Assembly (NCBI GenBank): GCA_028280715.1 | Contig: JANQLG010000030.1 | Coordinates: forward strand, 1 to 64,000 | Reading direction: 5' to 3' | Length of the DNA: 64,000 nt | Source: Spongiibacteraceae bacterium | GTDB lineage: Bacteria > Pseudomonadota > Gammaproteobacteria > Pseudomonadales > Dasaniaceae | Shown here: one piece after another, positions 18,334 through 26,723 of the stretch | Layout: every line of letters begins with the position of its first letter | Position numbering within the stretch: the stretch's first letter is position 1 | Program-made: the position numbers and the translations under genes | Notes under the pieces: generated by a model | Seen by the model: the letters and a program-made list of their open reading frames with translations, nothing else | Database searches by the model: none | Told to the model about the DNA's origin: nothing

Positions 18334-19421
18334 AACTGAACTCCATGTTCACCCGTGACATCGTATAACCTTACTCCCAAACCCAGTAACCGCACTGATC
18401 TGCCGTCACCGCGCGGCAAAGCCTCTTGAATCAGATTTCGATAGATCGCAATTGATGGAAAACCGGATGCGATACATTCCATCGTTGTCGCTTGAAAGTT
18501 ATCAAACTTCAGTTTTACAAACTGCTTTTTAATTAAATAATTACTATCCAGAGTGGAAAGCCTATCGGTCAGTTTCCCAAACAGGGCTGGCAATTGTTCC
18601 ATGCATGATTGCATCGAACACAAATCCGACGCATACGTGTGTTCAACACTGAGCGATTTCCGACGCCTACTGGTTGTTACCGGGCGATTATCAATACCAT
18701 AGCTAAGCTCATAAAGACGTCGACCAAACGCTCCAAATTCATCCACCAATGTGTACAAGCCGAATCTACGCAAATCACCGCAAGTTTGAATGCCACGCTG
18801 ATGTAATCGCTCAGCCGTCACCTTTCCCACACCATTTAACCACGAGACTGGTAATTGACGCGTAAAACTATCAACATCAGATGGAGGAATCACACACAAG
18901 CCATTGGGCTTATTCCAATCGCTACCGACCTTGGCCAAAAATTTATTGGGCCCTACCCCTGCTGAAACTGTAATTCCCACTTCTTTGTAAATACGTTGAC
19001 GTATTTCCTCGGCAATCCAGGTTGCGCTGCCACGGCACGCATCAGCATCTGAAACATCAATAAATGCCTCATCCAAAGATAAGGGTTCAACCCTGTCCGA
19101 ATAATCAAAAAAGATGTCTCTTATGTGAATAGCGGCCTCTTTGTAGCGTTGCATATTATGGGGCAACACCAACAAATCACGGCACAGTCGCCTTGCCGTC
19201 GCCGTTGCCATAGCCGACCTCACACCAAAAGCACGCGCTTCGTAATTACAGGTAGATATCACGCCACGTCGATCAGCGGCACCCCCCACAGCAATTGGTC
19301 TACCTCTGAGGGAGGGATCATCACGCATCTCGATAGCAGCAAAAAAACAATCCGCATCACAGTGGATGATCTTTCGCTGAGAGAACTCCCCTGTTAGTTT
19401 TTCTACAGAGTCTGATCCCAT
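18315..19421 (-). CDS. dinB: DNA polymerase IV (Y family)
   Basis: This 368-residue translesion polymerase carries the N-terminal metal-binding motif IIHCDADCFFAAIEMRDDP and the catalytic SLDEAFIDVSD. The helix-hairpin-helix segment WLNGVGKVTAERL is followed by the little-finger domain. It ends LYDVTGEHGVQLSLFNE; the QLSLF segment resembles a beta-clamp-binding peptide, QL(S/D)LF. Transcription starts within a promoter that carries a consensus LexA box, so SOS induction is strongly supported. Confidence 0.96.
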   Translation of the reverse strand: MGSDSVEKLTGEFSQRKIIHCDADCFFAAIEMRDDPSLRGRPIAVGGAADRRGVISTCNYEARAFGVRSAMATATARRLCRDLLVLPHNMQRYKEAAIHIRDIFFDYSDRVEPLSLDEAFIDVSDADACRGSATWIAEEIRQRIYKEVGITVSAGVGPNKFLAKVGSDWNKPNGLCVIPPSDVDSFTRQLPVSWLNGVGKVTAERLHQRGIQTCGDLRRFGLYTLVDEFGAFGRRLYELSYGIDNRPVTTSRRRKSLSVEHTYASDLCSMQSCMEQLPALFGKLTDRLSTLDSNYLIKKQFVKLKFDNFQATTMECIASGFPSIAIYRNLIQEALPRGDGRSVRLLGLGVRLYDVTGEHGVQLSLFNE

Positions 19422-19446
19422 GATAAAAAGAGAACCTCACAAAATA

Positions 19447-19482
19447 CTGTATATATTTACAGTATAATTGTAAGGTTTTCAA
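19447..19482 (-). promoter_or_regulatory. dinB promoter overlapped by LexA SOS box
   Basis: CTGTATATATTTACAG (19447-19462) is a full CTGT-N8-ACAG LexA site. On the minus strand a -35 TTGAAA (19477-19482), a 17-nt spacer and a -10 TAAATA (19454-19459) form a sigma70 promoter whose -10 lies within the LexA site. The box is about 25 nt upstream of the dinB ATG. Confidence 0.85.
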
Positions 19483-19579
19483 GTACATCTTCATCTCTAT
19501 TTCGGTCATATGAAGGAAAGTAAAAGCCTTCGGCTATAATTACCCTATATAAAGATTATTAACCTCAATAGGTGCCAAT

Positions 19580-19981
19580 ATGACTCTCGGAAGCTGGGAT
19601 CCCGATGCAGAGCAAGCAAAAAATAACCTTCAGCTAACAGATGAATTATTGCAGCGCTTCATTGCCATGAATGATGATCTGGACAACCTGTCAGAGAAAT
19701 TTTCTACCGATGAGCAGCAAAGCTTATCTGCTGTCATGCATTTTGATCATGATACCTGGCGGCAAGCGACTACATCACTTTCTGATACAGAGATAGAAAC
19801 ATTGATACGATTTTTTACAGTGGCAGAAAAATTACCGGGATGGGAAGCTGGGCCCGAATCACCCGTGATCAAATTAAGCAAAATTCTCAAGCACCGCGGT
19901 ACCGGCATAAACCGCGAACTAGTTATCTGGATAAAACAACATAGCAATAACCGGTTTTTACCCCACGGCCCACTGCTTTAA
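19580..19981 (+). CDS. 133-residue hypothetical protein
   Basis: I cannot name the family. It is a soluble, acidic, mostly helical protein without signal peptide or membrane segment. It begins MTLGSWDPDAEQAKNN and contains LIRFFTVAEKLPGWEAGPESPVIKLSKILK and a C-terminal IWIKQHSNNRFLPHGPLL. The closing motif NRFLPHGPLL and the central FFTVAEKLPGWEAG look conserved rather than random. The gene is transcribed divergently from dinB, 118 nt from the SOS box, and might share its promoter region. Confidence 0.6.
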   Translation: MTLGSWDPDAEQAKNNLQLTDELLQRFIAMNDDLDNLSEKFSTDEQQSLSAVMHFDHDTWRQATTSLSDTEIETLIRFFTVAEKLPGWEAGPESPVIKLSKILKHRGTGINRELVIWIKQHSNNRFLPHGPLL

Positions 19982-20050
19982 CATCCAAAGTCCAAGATTC
20001 AAAGCCCAAGATTCAAAAACTAAGGTTCAAACCAAGATTCAAGATCTGGA
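19982..20050. repeat. short degenerate direct repeats
   Basis: Directly after the 133-residue gene, variants of CCAAGATTCAAA occur four times in about 60 nt (CCAAGATTCAAAG, CCAAGATTCAAAA, TAAGGTTCAAACC, CCAAGATTCAAG). There is no coding frame. It looks like slippage-type expansion. Confidence 0.55.
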
Positions 20051-20159
20051 AACCAGAACCTAAAGGCATTGATCCAGAAAAGTATCCCGCTGATGCAAAA
20101 TAAAGCTTTTGTAGAAGGAGGCTTTTGCGTCTCCTCTAGAGCATTACTTACATCGAACA

Positions 20160-20450
20160 TTATTTACGTCTTTCATTAAATTGTGCCATCTGCTCAGGCG
20201 TCGCTTCCTGCTGATACTTATTCTTCCACTCTTCATAGGGCATCCCATAGACAATTTCACGCGCCTGATCATAGTCAACACTTTCACCACGCTCTTTGGC
20301 AGCCGCCATATACCATTTTGACAAACAGTTACGACAAAAATCGGCCAAAATCATCAATTCAATGTTTTGAACCTCTTTATGAGCATCAAGATGCGCTAAA
20401 AAACGACGAAATACGGCGGCTTCAATTTCAGTTTCTACTTGTTTATCCAT
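20160..20450 (-). CDS. DUF1244 family protein
   Basis: This 96-residue protein shows the DUF1244 core: VFRRFLAHLDAHKEVQNIEL, FCRNCLSKWYMAA and AREIVYGMPYEEWKNKYQ. It is a small, all-helical, soluble family of unknown function, widespread in proteobacteria. The two cysteines of CRNC could bind metal, which is inference. ATG 20450 is preferred because AGGTG sits 5 nt upstream. An upstream GTG at 20456 would leave the Shine-Dalgarno sequence too close. Confidence 0.88.
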   Translation of the reverse strand: MDKQVETEIEAAVFRRFLAHLDAHKEVQNIELMILADFCRNCLSKWYMAAAKERGESVDYDQAREIVYGMPYEEWKNKYQQEATPEQMAQFNERRK

Positions 20451-20456
20451 GATCAC

Positions 20457-20906
20457 ACCTAAAAAGTAAGAGCAAATTAAGTTAATAGTACTAATTGCCC
20501 CAAAATGTATCAGACAAAGGGGGTAAATGATATGTCTTCAAGAGAGCTGTTGTTTATTTTGAACTTAAACACTACAAATCGTAAATTTTTCTGGCTATCA
20601 CCTACAACAGGCCTAAAAGAAATATTTATTCGTCTTTCTTGTTCCTTTTACAAACTACCTATCCATAAAAAACAGCTACACCACTAATCAATTACGTGAG
20701 ATAAATTTTTACAGACCTTTTTATGTTGTGAAAAATCATTTTTTCCAACGCTTTTTCCAATTTGTACGCTAAAAAAACCTAAATCTGTCAATTTTTTTTA
20801 TTTTCTTACATTTTTTTATACTTTTTTCTACCAACCTAAAAAAAACTGACTATAATTCGCACGGTTTTTCAATTTACCTTAATCCAACCGTGAGAAGGAA
20901 AAAAGA
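20457..20906. other. AT-rich intergenic region before the H1-like gene
   Basis: This stretch of about 450 nt contains many T- and A-tracts, especially 20700-20850, which would make curved DNA. TATAAT at 20851-20856 is a good -10 for the H1-like gene, with no convincing -35. A 60-codon open frame (20505-20687) has no Shine-Dalgarno sequence and no protein-like composition, so I do not call it a gene. Confidence 0.45.
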
Positions 20907-21665
20907 ATGGCAGTAGCAAAGAAAGCAGCAAATCCTGTTGCTCAACTTGAAAAAGAAATTGCTCAACTTCAAGCTAAACTGAGCAAAGCAATCGCTAAGC
21001 AAGCAACTGATGCAGAAAAAGCTGTTAAGAAAGCTGAAGCTGCAGCAAGTAAAACAAAAGCTGCGTTAGCTAAAGCAAGCAAGAAACTGGCTGATGTGCG
21101 TGCCAAAAACAAAGGCAAAAGCACTGCAGCTGCTAAAAACCAATTGGCTAAAGCCCGTGCTGCTGTTGTAACTGCACAAGCTGCCAATGCCGCTGCTAGA
21201 AATGGATTAAAAGTAGCTAAAACTGATGCAGCAACAGTTAAAGCAGCTGCCAAAGCACAAGCCGCTGCTGAGAAAGCTAATGCTGCTGCTCAAAAAGCAC
21301 AGGCTAAGAAAGACGCTGCTAAAGCTAAGAAAGCTGCCGCTAAAGCAAAAGTTGCTGCCAAAAAAGCTGCTGCAAAGGAAAAGGCCAAGGCTAAAAAAGA
21401 CGCTCAAAGAGCAAAACTAGCCGCTAAAAAAGCTGCTGCCAAAGAAAAAGCTAAGGCTAAAAAAGCTGCCGCTAAGGCAAAAGTTGCTGCCAAAAAAGCA
21501 GCCGCCAAAGAAAAGGCCAAAGCTAAAAAAGCTGCAACGAAAGCAAAAGCCAAGACTAAAAAGCCTTCTACTAAGAAAAAAGCAGCACCTAAAGCTAAAA
21601 AAGCTGCTCCTAAGAAGGCAAAGAAGGCGGCGGGCAAGCGCGGCCGTCCAGCTAAAAAAGCTTAA
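20907..21665 (+). CDS. histone H1-like / AlgP-like Lys-Ala-rich DNA-binding protein
   Basis: The 252-residue protein is mostly lysine and alanine. The N-terminal ~60 residues form a coiled coil (NPVAQLEKEIAQLQAKLSKA). A long Ala/Lys region follows, including near-identical units of AKVAAKKAAAKEKAKAKK in its second half (DNA about 21340-21540). The end KRGRPAKKA contains an AT-hook-like RGRP. This layout matches AlgP/AlgR3 and other bacterial H1-like proteins that bind DNA non-specifically. GAGAAGGA precedes ATG 20907. A strong terminator follows, so it is probably monocistronic. Repeat number is likely to vary between strains. Confidence 0.88.
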   Translation: MAVAKKAANPVAQLEKEIAQLQAKLSKAIAKQATDAEKAVKKAEAAASKTKAALAKASKKLADVRAKNKGKSTAAAKNQLAKARAAVVTAQAANAAARNGLKVAKTDAATVKAAAKAQAAAEKANAAAQKAQAKKDAAKAKKAAAKAKVAAKKAAAKEKAKAKKDAQRAKLAAKKAAAKEKAKAKKAAAKAKVAAKKAAAKEKAKAKKAATKAKAKTKKPSTKKKAAPKAKKAAPKKAKKAAGKRGRPAKKA

Positions 21666-21704
21666 TTTTCAAGTTTACTTGATAACAAGCTTAGATATTA
21701 AAAA

Positions 21705-21731
21705 GGGCTGCTCAATTGAGCAGCCCTTTTT
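21705..21731 (+). terminator. strong intrinsic terminator of the H1-like gene
   Basis: GGGCTGCTCAA (21705-21715) is followed at once by its reverse complement (21716-21726) and then TTTTT. This is a textbook rho-independent terminator; the preceding AAAA makes it usable on the other strand too. Confidence 0.93.
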
Positions 21732-21835
21732 ATTTTTCATATTTTCCTGATTGTCTAGTTAATGATCTATTACAGCTACTCACTGTCTCTAAACTAATCC
21801 GTTTACCTCAGCCCATCTATTTAATCCTTTAACAT

Positions 21836-23143
21836 CTATTTTTTCCGAGGCTGTATTTTAATCGATGTCTGCCCATTGCCACTAACGCGGCACATGCCTT
21901 GATAGTGCAACTCCCTTCCGGAAGGGTTTCGGGCATTAAAGGGGATAATGCCCATATAACCCTCCTCATCCTCTATCAATTCCGGGATTTCATTCTTAAG
22001 TACAACGACATCAAGCATTTTTTCGGTTTCATCGATAACACCGTTTTCACAGACATCGAGAATAGAACTTTTATCCAAAGCCGTTTCAACAACAGCCTCA
22101 CCATCAGCATTTACCAAACAACTGGCATTAAAATTACGGGTATTGCCATCGGGATCATTAGCGGTAAAAGGGATTAAAAAGTTAAATTCCGCACCTTCCG
22201 GTCCTTCTTTTTTCACCCCATTCAATGCAGGGTCTTCGACGATTTCCACAGCTTTCATCATAAAAGCTTCCAACCTCAAACCGTCTTTACAAAGAGTTAG
22301 CGCACCTTCTGGCTGTAAAAACATGGTGATTTCACTCACCCCATCGGGATCAATATCGCAGATAGCGCTGTAACGAATAAGGCTCGAAGTGACCGTTTTA
22401 GCATCAAAGGGAATGCTGAAACGGAAACCTTCACTTTCATCCACCGGTAATGATTCAATAGCTTCTTCAATAACCGTAGCACGACCTAGTAAAATAGATT
22501 CAGCTTTGTGGTTATCCAGGCAGATCGCCAACGCCCCTGTCCTCAATAATGAAATATCAACTGACGCTTTCCCATCAACCGTGACATGGCATATTCCTTT
22601 ATAGTCAACCGATGAACCAACAGAGCTAATAGCAGTGAAAGGCATATGCAGAACATAATCATCACCCTGTTGACTGGGCAAGCTATCTTGCTCCAGTAGC
22701 TGAACATCATCATATTCATCAGTGCGTATGGCGAATTCATCTCGACACAGCGTGATAACCTGTTCCGTAGTAACCTTGCCCTCTTCTATCTCAACCTCAG
22801 TTTTTTGCGGTGCATTCTTCGAGCGTTGCTCCATCACCAATTCTGGAGTATTGCCTGTAATCGGATGCAGATATCCCAAATTGTAGGTACGCTGATTTTC
22901 ATCACGACAGGTAATTAAAAAATAATAATGGTCCTGTGTGGTTCGACGAGAAATAATTTCTCCAGATACAACTTTATTGCAACGCTCTGTGGCCTCAGCT
23001 TCTTTAGCAGTTGCTAATAGTTTGGGTTTGGCACTGGCATACTTCTTGGGCAACCATATTCTGTTTTCATCGACAGCCAAGACGGATAGTGATAATGACC
23101 ATATCATTAACAAACTCACCAAATGGCATATATAACGCTTCAT
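21836..23143 (-). CDS. exported protein with four Cys-paired tandem repeats
   Basis: I do not recognise the family. A signal peptide (YICHLVSLLMIWSLSLSVLA) leads into a 435-residue, acidic, probably periplasmic protein. From residue 130 there are four repeats of about 75-80 residues. Each has one cysteine at its start (133, 208, 285, 365) and another 52-57 residues later (185, 262, 342, 418), with a conserved [IM]PFxA before the second cysteine and a V/I-x-x-D/N-G after it. Another cysteine pair (55, 79) lies in the N-terminal domain. The regular spacing suggests one disulfide per repeat and a beta-rich fold. Function is unknown. It is divergent from the GGDEF-EAL gene. Confidence 0.7.
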   Translation of the reverse strand: MKRYICHLVSLLMIWSLSLSVLAVDENRIWLPKKYASAKPKLLATAKEAEATERCNKVVSGEIISRRTTQDHYYFLITCRDENQRTYNLGYLHPITGNTPELVMEQRSKNAPQKTEVEIEEGKVTTEQVITLCRDEFAIRTDEYDDVQLLEQDSLPSQQGDDYVLHMPFTAISSVGSSVDYKGICHVTVDGKASVDISLLRTGALAICLDNHKAESILLGRATVIEEAIESLPVDESEGFRFSIPFDAKTVTSSLIRYSAICDIDPDGVSEITMFLQPEGALTLCKDGLRLEAFMMKAVEIVEDPALNGVKKEGPEGAEFNFLIPFTANDPDGNTRNFNASCLVNADGEAVVETALDKSSILDVCENGVIDETEKMLDVVVLKNEIPELIEDEEGYMGIIPFNARNPSGRELHYQGMCRVSGNGQTSIKIQPRKK

Positions 23144-23256
23144 ATCTGATACCTAAATATTCAATAGATGAGCTAAATAAATAGCTACAGTAGCTGCCGA
23201 TTTAATACAGCAATGTCTAAGACAACAAACAGCGATATGTATTTAACATTACGTCT

Positions 23257-23273
23257 ATATTGGGTCCCAATAT
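23257..23273. promoter_or_regulatory. 17-bp perfect palindrome in divergent promoter region
   Basis: ATATTGGG-T-CCCAATAT is an exact odd palindrome midway between the Cys-repeat gene (minus) and the GGDEF-EAL gene (plus). Just after it, the sequence ATGTCCAA occurs twice. An operator for a dimeric regulator is plausible; no known consensus is recognised. Confidence 0.4.
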
Positions 23274-23418
23274 GTCCAACCCCAACATGTCCAAAATAGT
23301 AGGTGTAGCACATAAACATGAACACTTTCTGCAAAATATTTATAGACCAAAAGAATAAAGACTCAAGCGTTTTATAACAACACCTACCAGCCTCATTGTA
23401 TCCTTTCGACTATAGTTA

Positions 23419-25179
23419 ATGCAGAATACGATTAATTCGATCATGGAACTCGCTATGCCACGCTCCATCGACGTATTGCTGATAGGCGCAATAAAAACGG
23501 ATTCAGATTATATTCATCAGATTCTCCAACGCTGTGTACGCAGTACCATCAGACTTATCTCAGAACAGAATGTTTCTCTGGCCCAGGAAAGGCTAAAAAA
23601 CCAGCATTATGATGTCGCCCTGATTGCCGGCACAGATAATTTCAAAACCCAGCTTGAACAAATTCGTTGGATACGAGGAGATAGCAATAAAAACCAAATA
23701 GCAATTATCGTATTAACCGAACAGGATAACCCAACCATCTATCAGCAGGCAGAGCGGGCAGGAGCTTCAGACTGTCTCGCCATTGACCAATTAACGACAC
23801 CACTGTTAGAACACTCGATCCTGCATAGCATCCAATCGCAACGCGACGAAAATAAAATCCTGCAATTAGCTAACTTTGACCTTTTAACCGGTTTGGCTAA
23901 CCGCCGTCATTTTAAGCTATGGCTAGACGAACTACTTAACCAGAATAGACGTAGTGAAAAATTAGTGGCACTTATGTTTATCAATCTGGATAATTTTCAG
24001 CACATTAATAGTACTCTTGGCCAGGGAGCAGGTGACGAAGTATTAACCCAAGTAGCTGATCGTTTGCACAACTCCATCCGTGAATCCGATTTTATTGCTC
24101 GTTTGGGCGGCGACGAATTCGCCATTATTGCCTCTCAATTAAATCAACCGGAGGATGCCTCTATTATGGCTGAAGGCCTGCTGCGGGCCTGCCATTTTTC
24201 TCTTGAGTCTGAGTTAGAGGATTTAACCGTGACCTGCAGTATCGGTATTTCATTATTTCCGCAGGATACACAGGATGCCAAGCAACTACTCAATAAGGCA
24301 GACAAGGCATTAAAAAATGCCAAAGCCAGTGGCGGCGGTTGCTATTATTTTTCCGAGCACCGATTGAATCAGCAAAACTGGCAGCACCATCGTCTCTCCG
24401 CTGATATGGGCCATGCTATTTTGAGAAATCAATTATGCCTGTACTTTCAACCTATCATATCACTGCAAGATACGACGGTAACTGGCGTAGAGGCATTACT
24501 GCGCTGGGAACATCCGGTTAAAGGCCTATTAGAACCAGATGAATTTCTTTCTGTAGCCGAAGATAGTGGGATGATCCATGCAATTGGCAGCTGGGTACTA
24601 CATAATGCATGTGATCAACATAGGCAATGGCGCAGTCAAGGCTTGCCACCTATACCAATCTCGGTCAATTTATCTCCTATGCAACTGGAGCAACACACAC
24701 TGACCAAAACAATCAATGATATTACGCAGCAGGATGGCTTTGACGTCAACTACCTAACGGTTGAACTAAGTGAGGAAGCTATTTACAACTGTAACAGCGT
24801 TGCCAGTGAAACATTGGTAGAACTTAATGACATGGGAATACAGATTACGGTAGATGATTTCGGTAAAGACTTTTGTTCACTCAAACACCTGTCAAGATTT
24901 CCTGTTTCCTCAGTAAAAATAGATCGCAGCTTAATCAGTAATCTTGAAGAAAACAGTGAAAATGCTCAGGTTAGCAGTGCAATTATCCAGTTATGCCAGG
25001 CGCTGGGAATTGATGTTGTCGCTAAAGGCGTTGAAGATCACTCTGCAATCAGTTTTCTCAACAGCAAACAGTGTTCACAATTCCAGGGGTTTGGTATTTC
25101 CAAGCCGTTACCGGCTGAAGATTTTCCTCATTGGTTTGATCTGTTCAGTAAAGGCAGAGCGCAGTTTGCTCTCCATTAA
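23419..25179 (+). CDS. pseudo-receiver GGDEF-EAL protein (c-di-GMP metabolism)
   Basis: The 586-residue protein has three parts. Residues about 15-130 look like a receiver domain but lack the phosphorylatable aspartate (the strand reads VALIAG). The GGDEF domain (about 150-300) has an intact active site RLGGDEFAII and an I-site RESD exactly five residues before it, so diguanylate cyclase activity with product inhibition is expected. The EAL domain (about 320-575) keeps EALLRW, VNLSP, ELSEE, DDFG and the lysine of VKIDRS. However, the usual AEGVE reads AKGVE (Lys536) and loop 6 reads DDFGKDFCSL instead of DDFGTGYSSL, so phosphodiesterase activity is doubtful. No membrane segment is seen. Confidence 0.9.
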   Translation: MQNTINSIMELAMPRSIDVLLIGAIKTDSDYIHQILQRCVRSTIRLISEQNVSLAQERLKNQHYDVALIAGTDNFKTQLEQIRWIRGDSNKNQIAIIVLTEQDNPTIYQQAERAGASDCLAIDQLTTPLLEHSILHSIQSQRDENKILQLANFDLLTGLANRRHFKLWLDELLNQNRRSEKLVALMFINLDNFQHINSTLGQGAGDEVLTQVADRLHNSIRESDFIARLGGDEFAIIASQLNQPEDASIMAEGLLRACHFSLESELEDLTVTCSIGISLFPQDTQDAKQLLNKADKALKNAKASGGGCYYFSEHRLNQQNWQHHRLSADMGHAILRNQLCLYFQPIISLQDTTVTGVEALLRWEHPVKGLLEPDEFLSVAEDSGMIHAIGSWVLHNACDQHRQWRSQGLPPIPISVNLSPMQLEQHTLTKTINDITQQDGFDVNYLTVELSEEAIYNCNSVASETLVELNDMGIQITVDDFGKDFCSLKHLSRFPVSSVKIDRSLISNLEENSENAQVSSAIIQLCQALGIDVVAKGVEDHSAISFLNSKQCSQFQGFGISKPLPAEDFPHWFDLFSKGRAQFALH

Positions 25180-25233
25180 CAACCCCATTGTTCTCAATTT
25201 TTCAATTATTTCCTGTCACTTTATAATACATAT

Positions 25234-25371
25234 CAGTTAACTGTCTTTCAGGAACTTAACCGTCAAAAACAGACCCAATTGCAACAAATTGTTACATCTG
25301 CTTGAAAGTTAACTGGTCGTTAATGTGAGTGTCTAAGCACTGTGCTATAAATCTTCCATCGAAAGTTAACT
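25234..25371. repeat. three AGTTAACT sites upstream of the RND operon
   Basis: The 8-bp palindrome AGTTAACT occurs at 25236-adjacent (within CAGTTAACTG, 25234-25243), at 25307-25314 and at 25364-25371. The last two share the longer context GAAAGTTAACT. All lie in the 242-nt region before the RND adaptor gene. They may be operator sites for an unidentified regulator. Confidence 0.4.
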
Positions 25372-25421
25372 CCAGAAATTCCATATCCGTAGCTGGAAGA
25401 AATTTTTGTAAGGACTATCTC

Positions 25422-26723
25422 GTGTTATCTACTTATCAGAAAATGTTCGCTCCAGTAGGCATCGTTGCTATAGCAGTATTGATTGCCGTTGGCTTCTATA
25501 TAAGCCGCCCTGAACCCAAAAAGGCTGAAATAGATATTGTATTGAAGCCGGTCAAGGCCGCAGCAGTGGCAAAACAATCAGTGCAAATTTCTGTTAATGC
25601 GCAGGGCACAGTGACTCCACGCACGGCAACAACATTAGTCTCAGAAGTTACTGGTAAGATCATCGATGTATCCGACAATTTCAAAACAGGTAGTTTTTTC
25701 AAAAAAGATGATGTGTTACTGCGTATTGATGATCGCAACTATCAAGCCAATCTAAAGCGCGCTAAGGCGGCTGTCGCCAGTGCTAAAAGTAATCTTGCGA
25801 CTGAGCAGGGACGTGCAGAAGTGGCCTATCAAGACTGGATAAAATATCGAAGCTCAGTAAAACGGTCAGAATCCGCTACTGCGCTTGCTCTGCGAAAACC
25901 ACAGCTCGCCGATGCACAGGCAAAACTGGATTCTGCCAACGCCGATCTGGATCATGCCCGCGATGAACTCGAACGCACGATTATACGTGCTCCTTATGAT
26001 GGTTTGTTTCGTCAGAAGCATGTAGATATCGGTCAGTATGTGAATACAGGAACTCGGCTGGCAGAAACCTTCGCAGTTGATATAGCAGAGCTGCGACTGG
26101 CTATCCCGGAAAATAAATTAAGCTATCTTGAGCTGCCAACCATCACTAAAAACAGTTCCAGTAAACAGCCTCATGTACAGCTTCAAGCCATGATGGGCGA
26201 TGAAGTGTACGAGTGGCAAGCAAAACTGGTTCGTACAGAAGGCGTATTTGATGATCGCAGTAGAGTACTGTTCACCGTTGCAGAAATTAGTGATCCTTAT
26301 GGATTAAATCATCCAACACCGCAAGCATTGCGCATCGGTACCTTTGTTGACGCAAATATCGAAGGTCGCACCTTTGATGATGTGGTGGTATTACCTCGTA
26401 GTATTTTGCGTCCCGGTAATAACATCTGGGTCATCGATCAACAGCAGCGTTTGCAAAATCGTCAGGTCAGTATTTTACGTACTGGTGGCAATGAAATGTA
26501 CGTCACCAAAGGGTTGAATAATGGAGAGTTGGTTTGCCTGACTAATATAAGCGGTGCAATCCCTGGAACAGAAGTGATCATTTCTTCTACAGTACGAACA
26601 GATCAACAATCACTTTCTCCCGTGCCAGAAATTAAAGAACCACAGCGGGACAACCTTAATATTGCTCCAGCTGCTCCTGAAAAAAATAATGAAAATCTTA
26701 AAGACAAGGATTTGTCGGCATGA
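25422..26723 (+). CDS. RND efflux periplasmic adaptor (membrane fusion protein)
   Basis: This is the adaptor subunit of a tripartite efflux pump. One N-terminal membrane anchor (APVGIVAIAVLIAVGFYIS) is followed by the lipoyl-like half GTVTPRTATTLVSEVTGKI, a helical hairpin, and the second half RAPYDGLFRQKHVDIGQYVN. The C-terminal beta domain ends before a Pro/Glu-rich tail. GTG 25422 is chosen because AAGGA lies 7 nt upstream; this gives 433 residues, while the longer open frame would add 31 unrelated residues. Its stop overlaps the pump gene by 4 nt (ATGA), which indicates coupling. No outer-membrane TolC-type gene is nearby. Confidence 0.9.
   Translation: MLSTYQKMFAPVGIVAIAVLIAVGFYISRPEPKKAEIDIVLKPVKAAAVAKQSVQISVNAQGTVTPRTATTLVSEVTGKIIDVSDNFKTGSFFKKDDVLLRIDDRNYQANLKRAKAAVASAKSNLATEQGRAEVAYQDWIKYRSSVKRSESATALALRKPQLADAQAKLDSANADLDHARDELERTIIRAPYDGLFRQKHVDIGQYVNTGTRLAETFAVDIAELRLAIPENKLSYLELPTITKNSSSKQPHVQLQAMMGDEVYEWQAKLVRTEGVFDDRSRVLFTVAEISDPYGLNHPTPQALRIGTFVDANIEGRTFDDVVVLPRSILRPGNNIWVIDQQQRLQNRQVSILRTGGNEMYVTKGLNNGELVCLTNISGAIPGTEVIISSTVRTDQQSLSPVPEIKEPQRDNLNIAPAAPEKNNENLKDKDLSA

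Noticed and set aside
20505-20687. 60-codon open frame between the DUF1244 gene and the H1-like gene
   Set aside because: It has no Shine-Dalgarno sequence, lies in AT-rich promoter DNA and shows no protein-like pattern.
21404-21637. Hydrophobic antisense frames within the H1-like gene, which look like membrane proteins
   Set aside because: They are artefacts of reading Lys/Ala codons on the opposite strand (Phe, Leu, Ala).
25329-25421. N-terminal extension of the RND adaptor
   Set aside because: AAGGA lies at the correct distance from GTG 25422, and the extension has no signal-like character.
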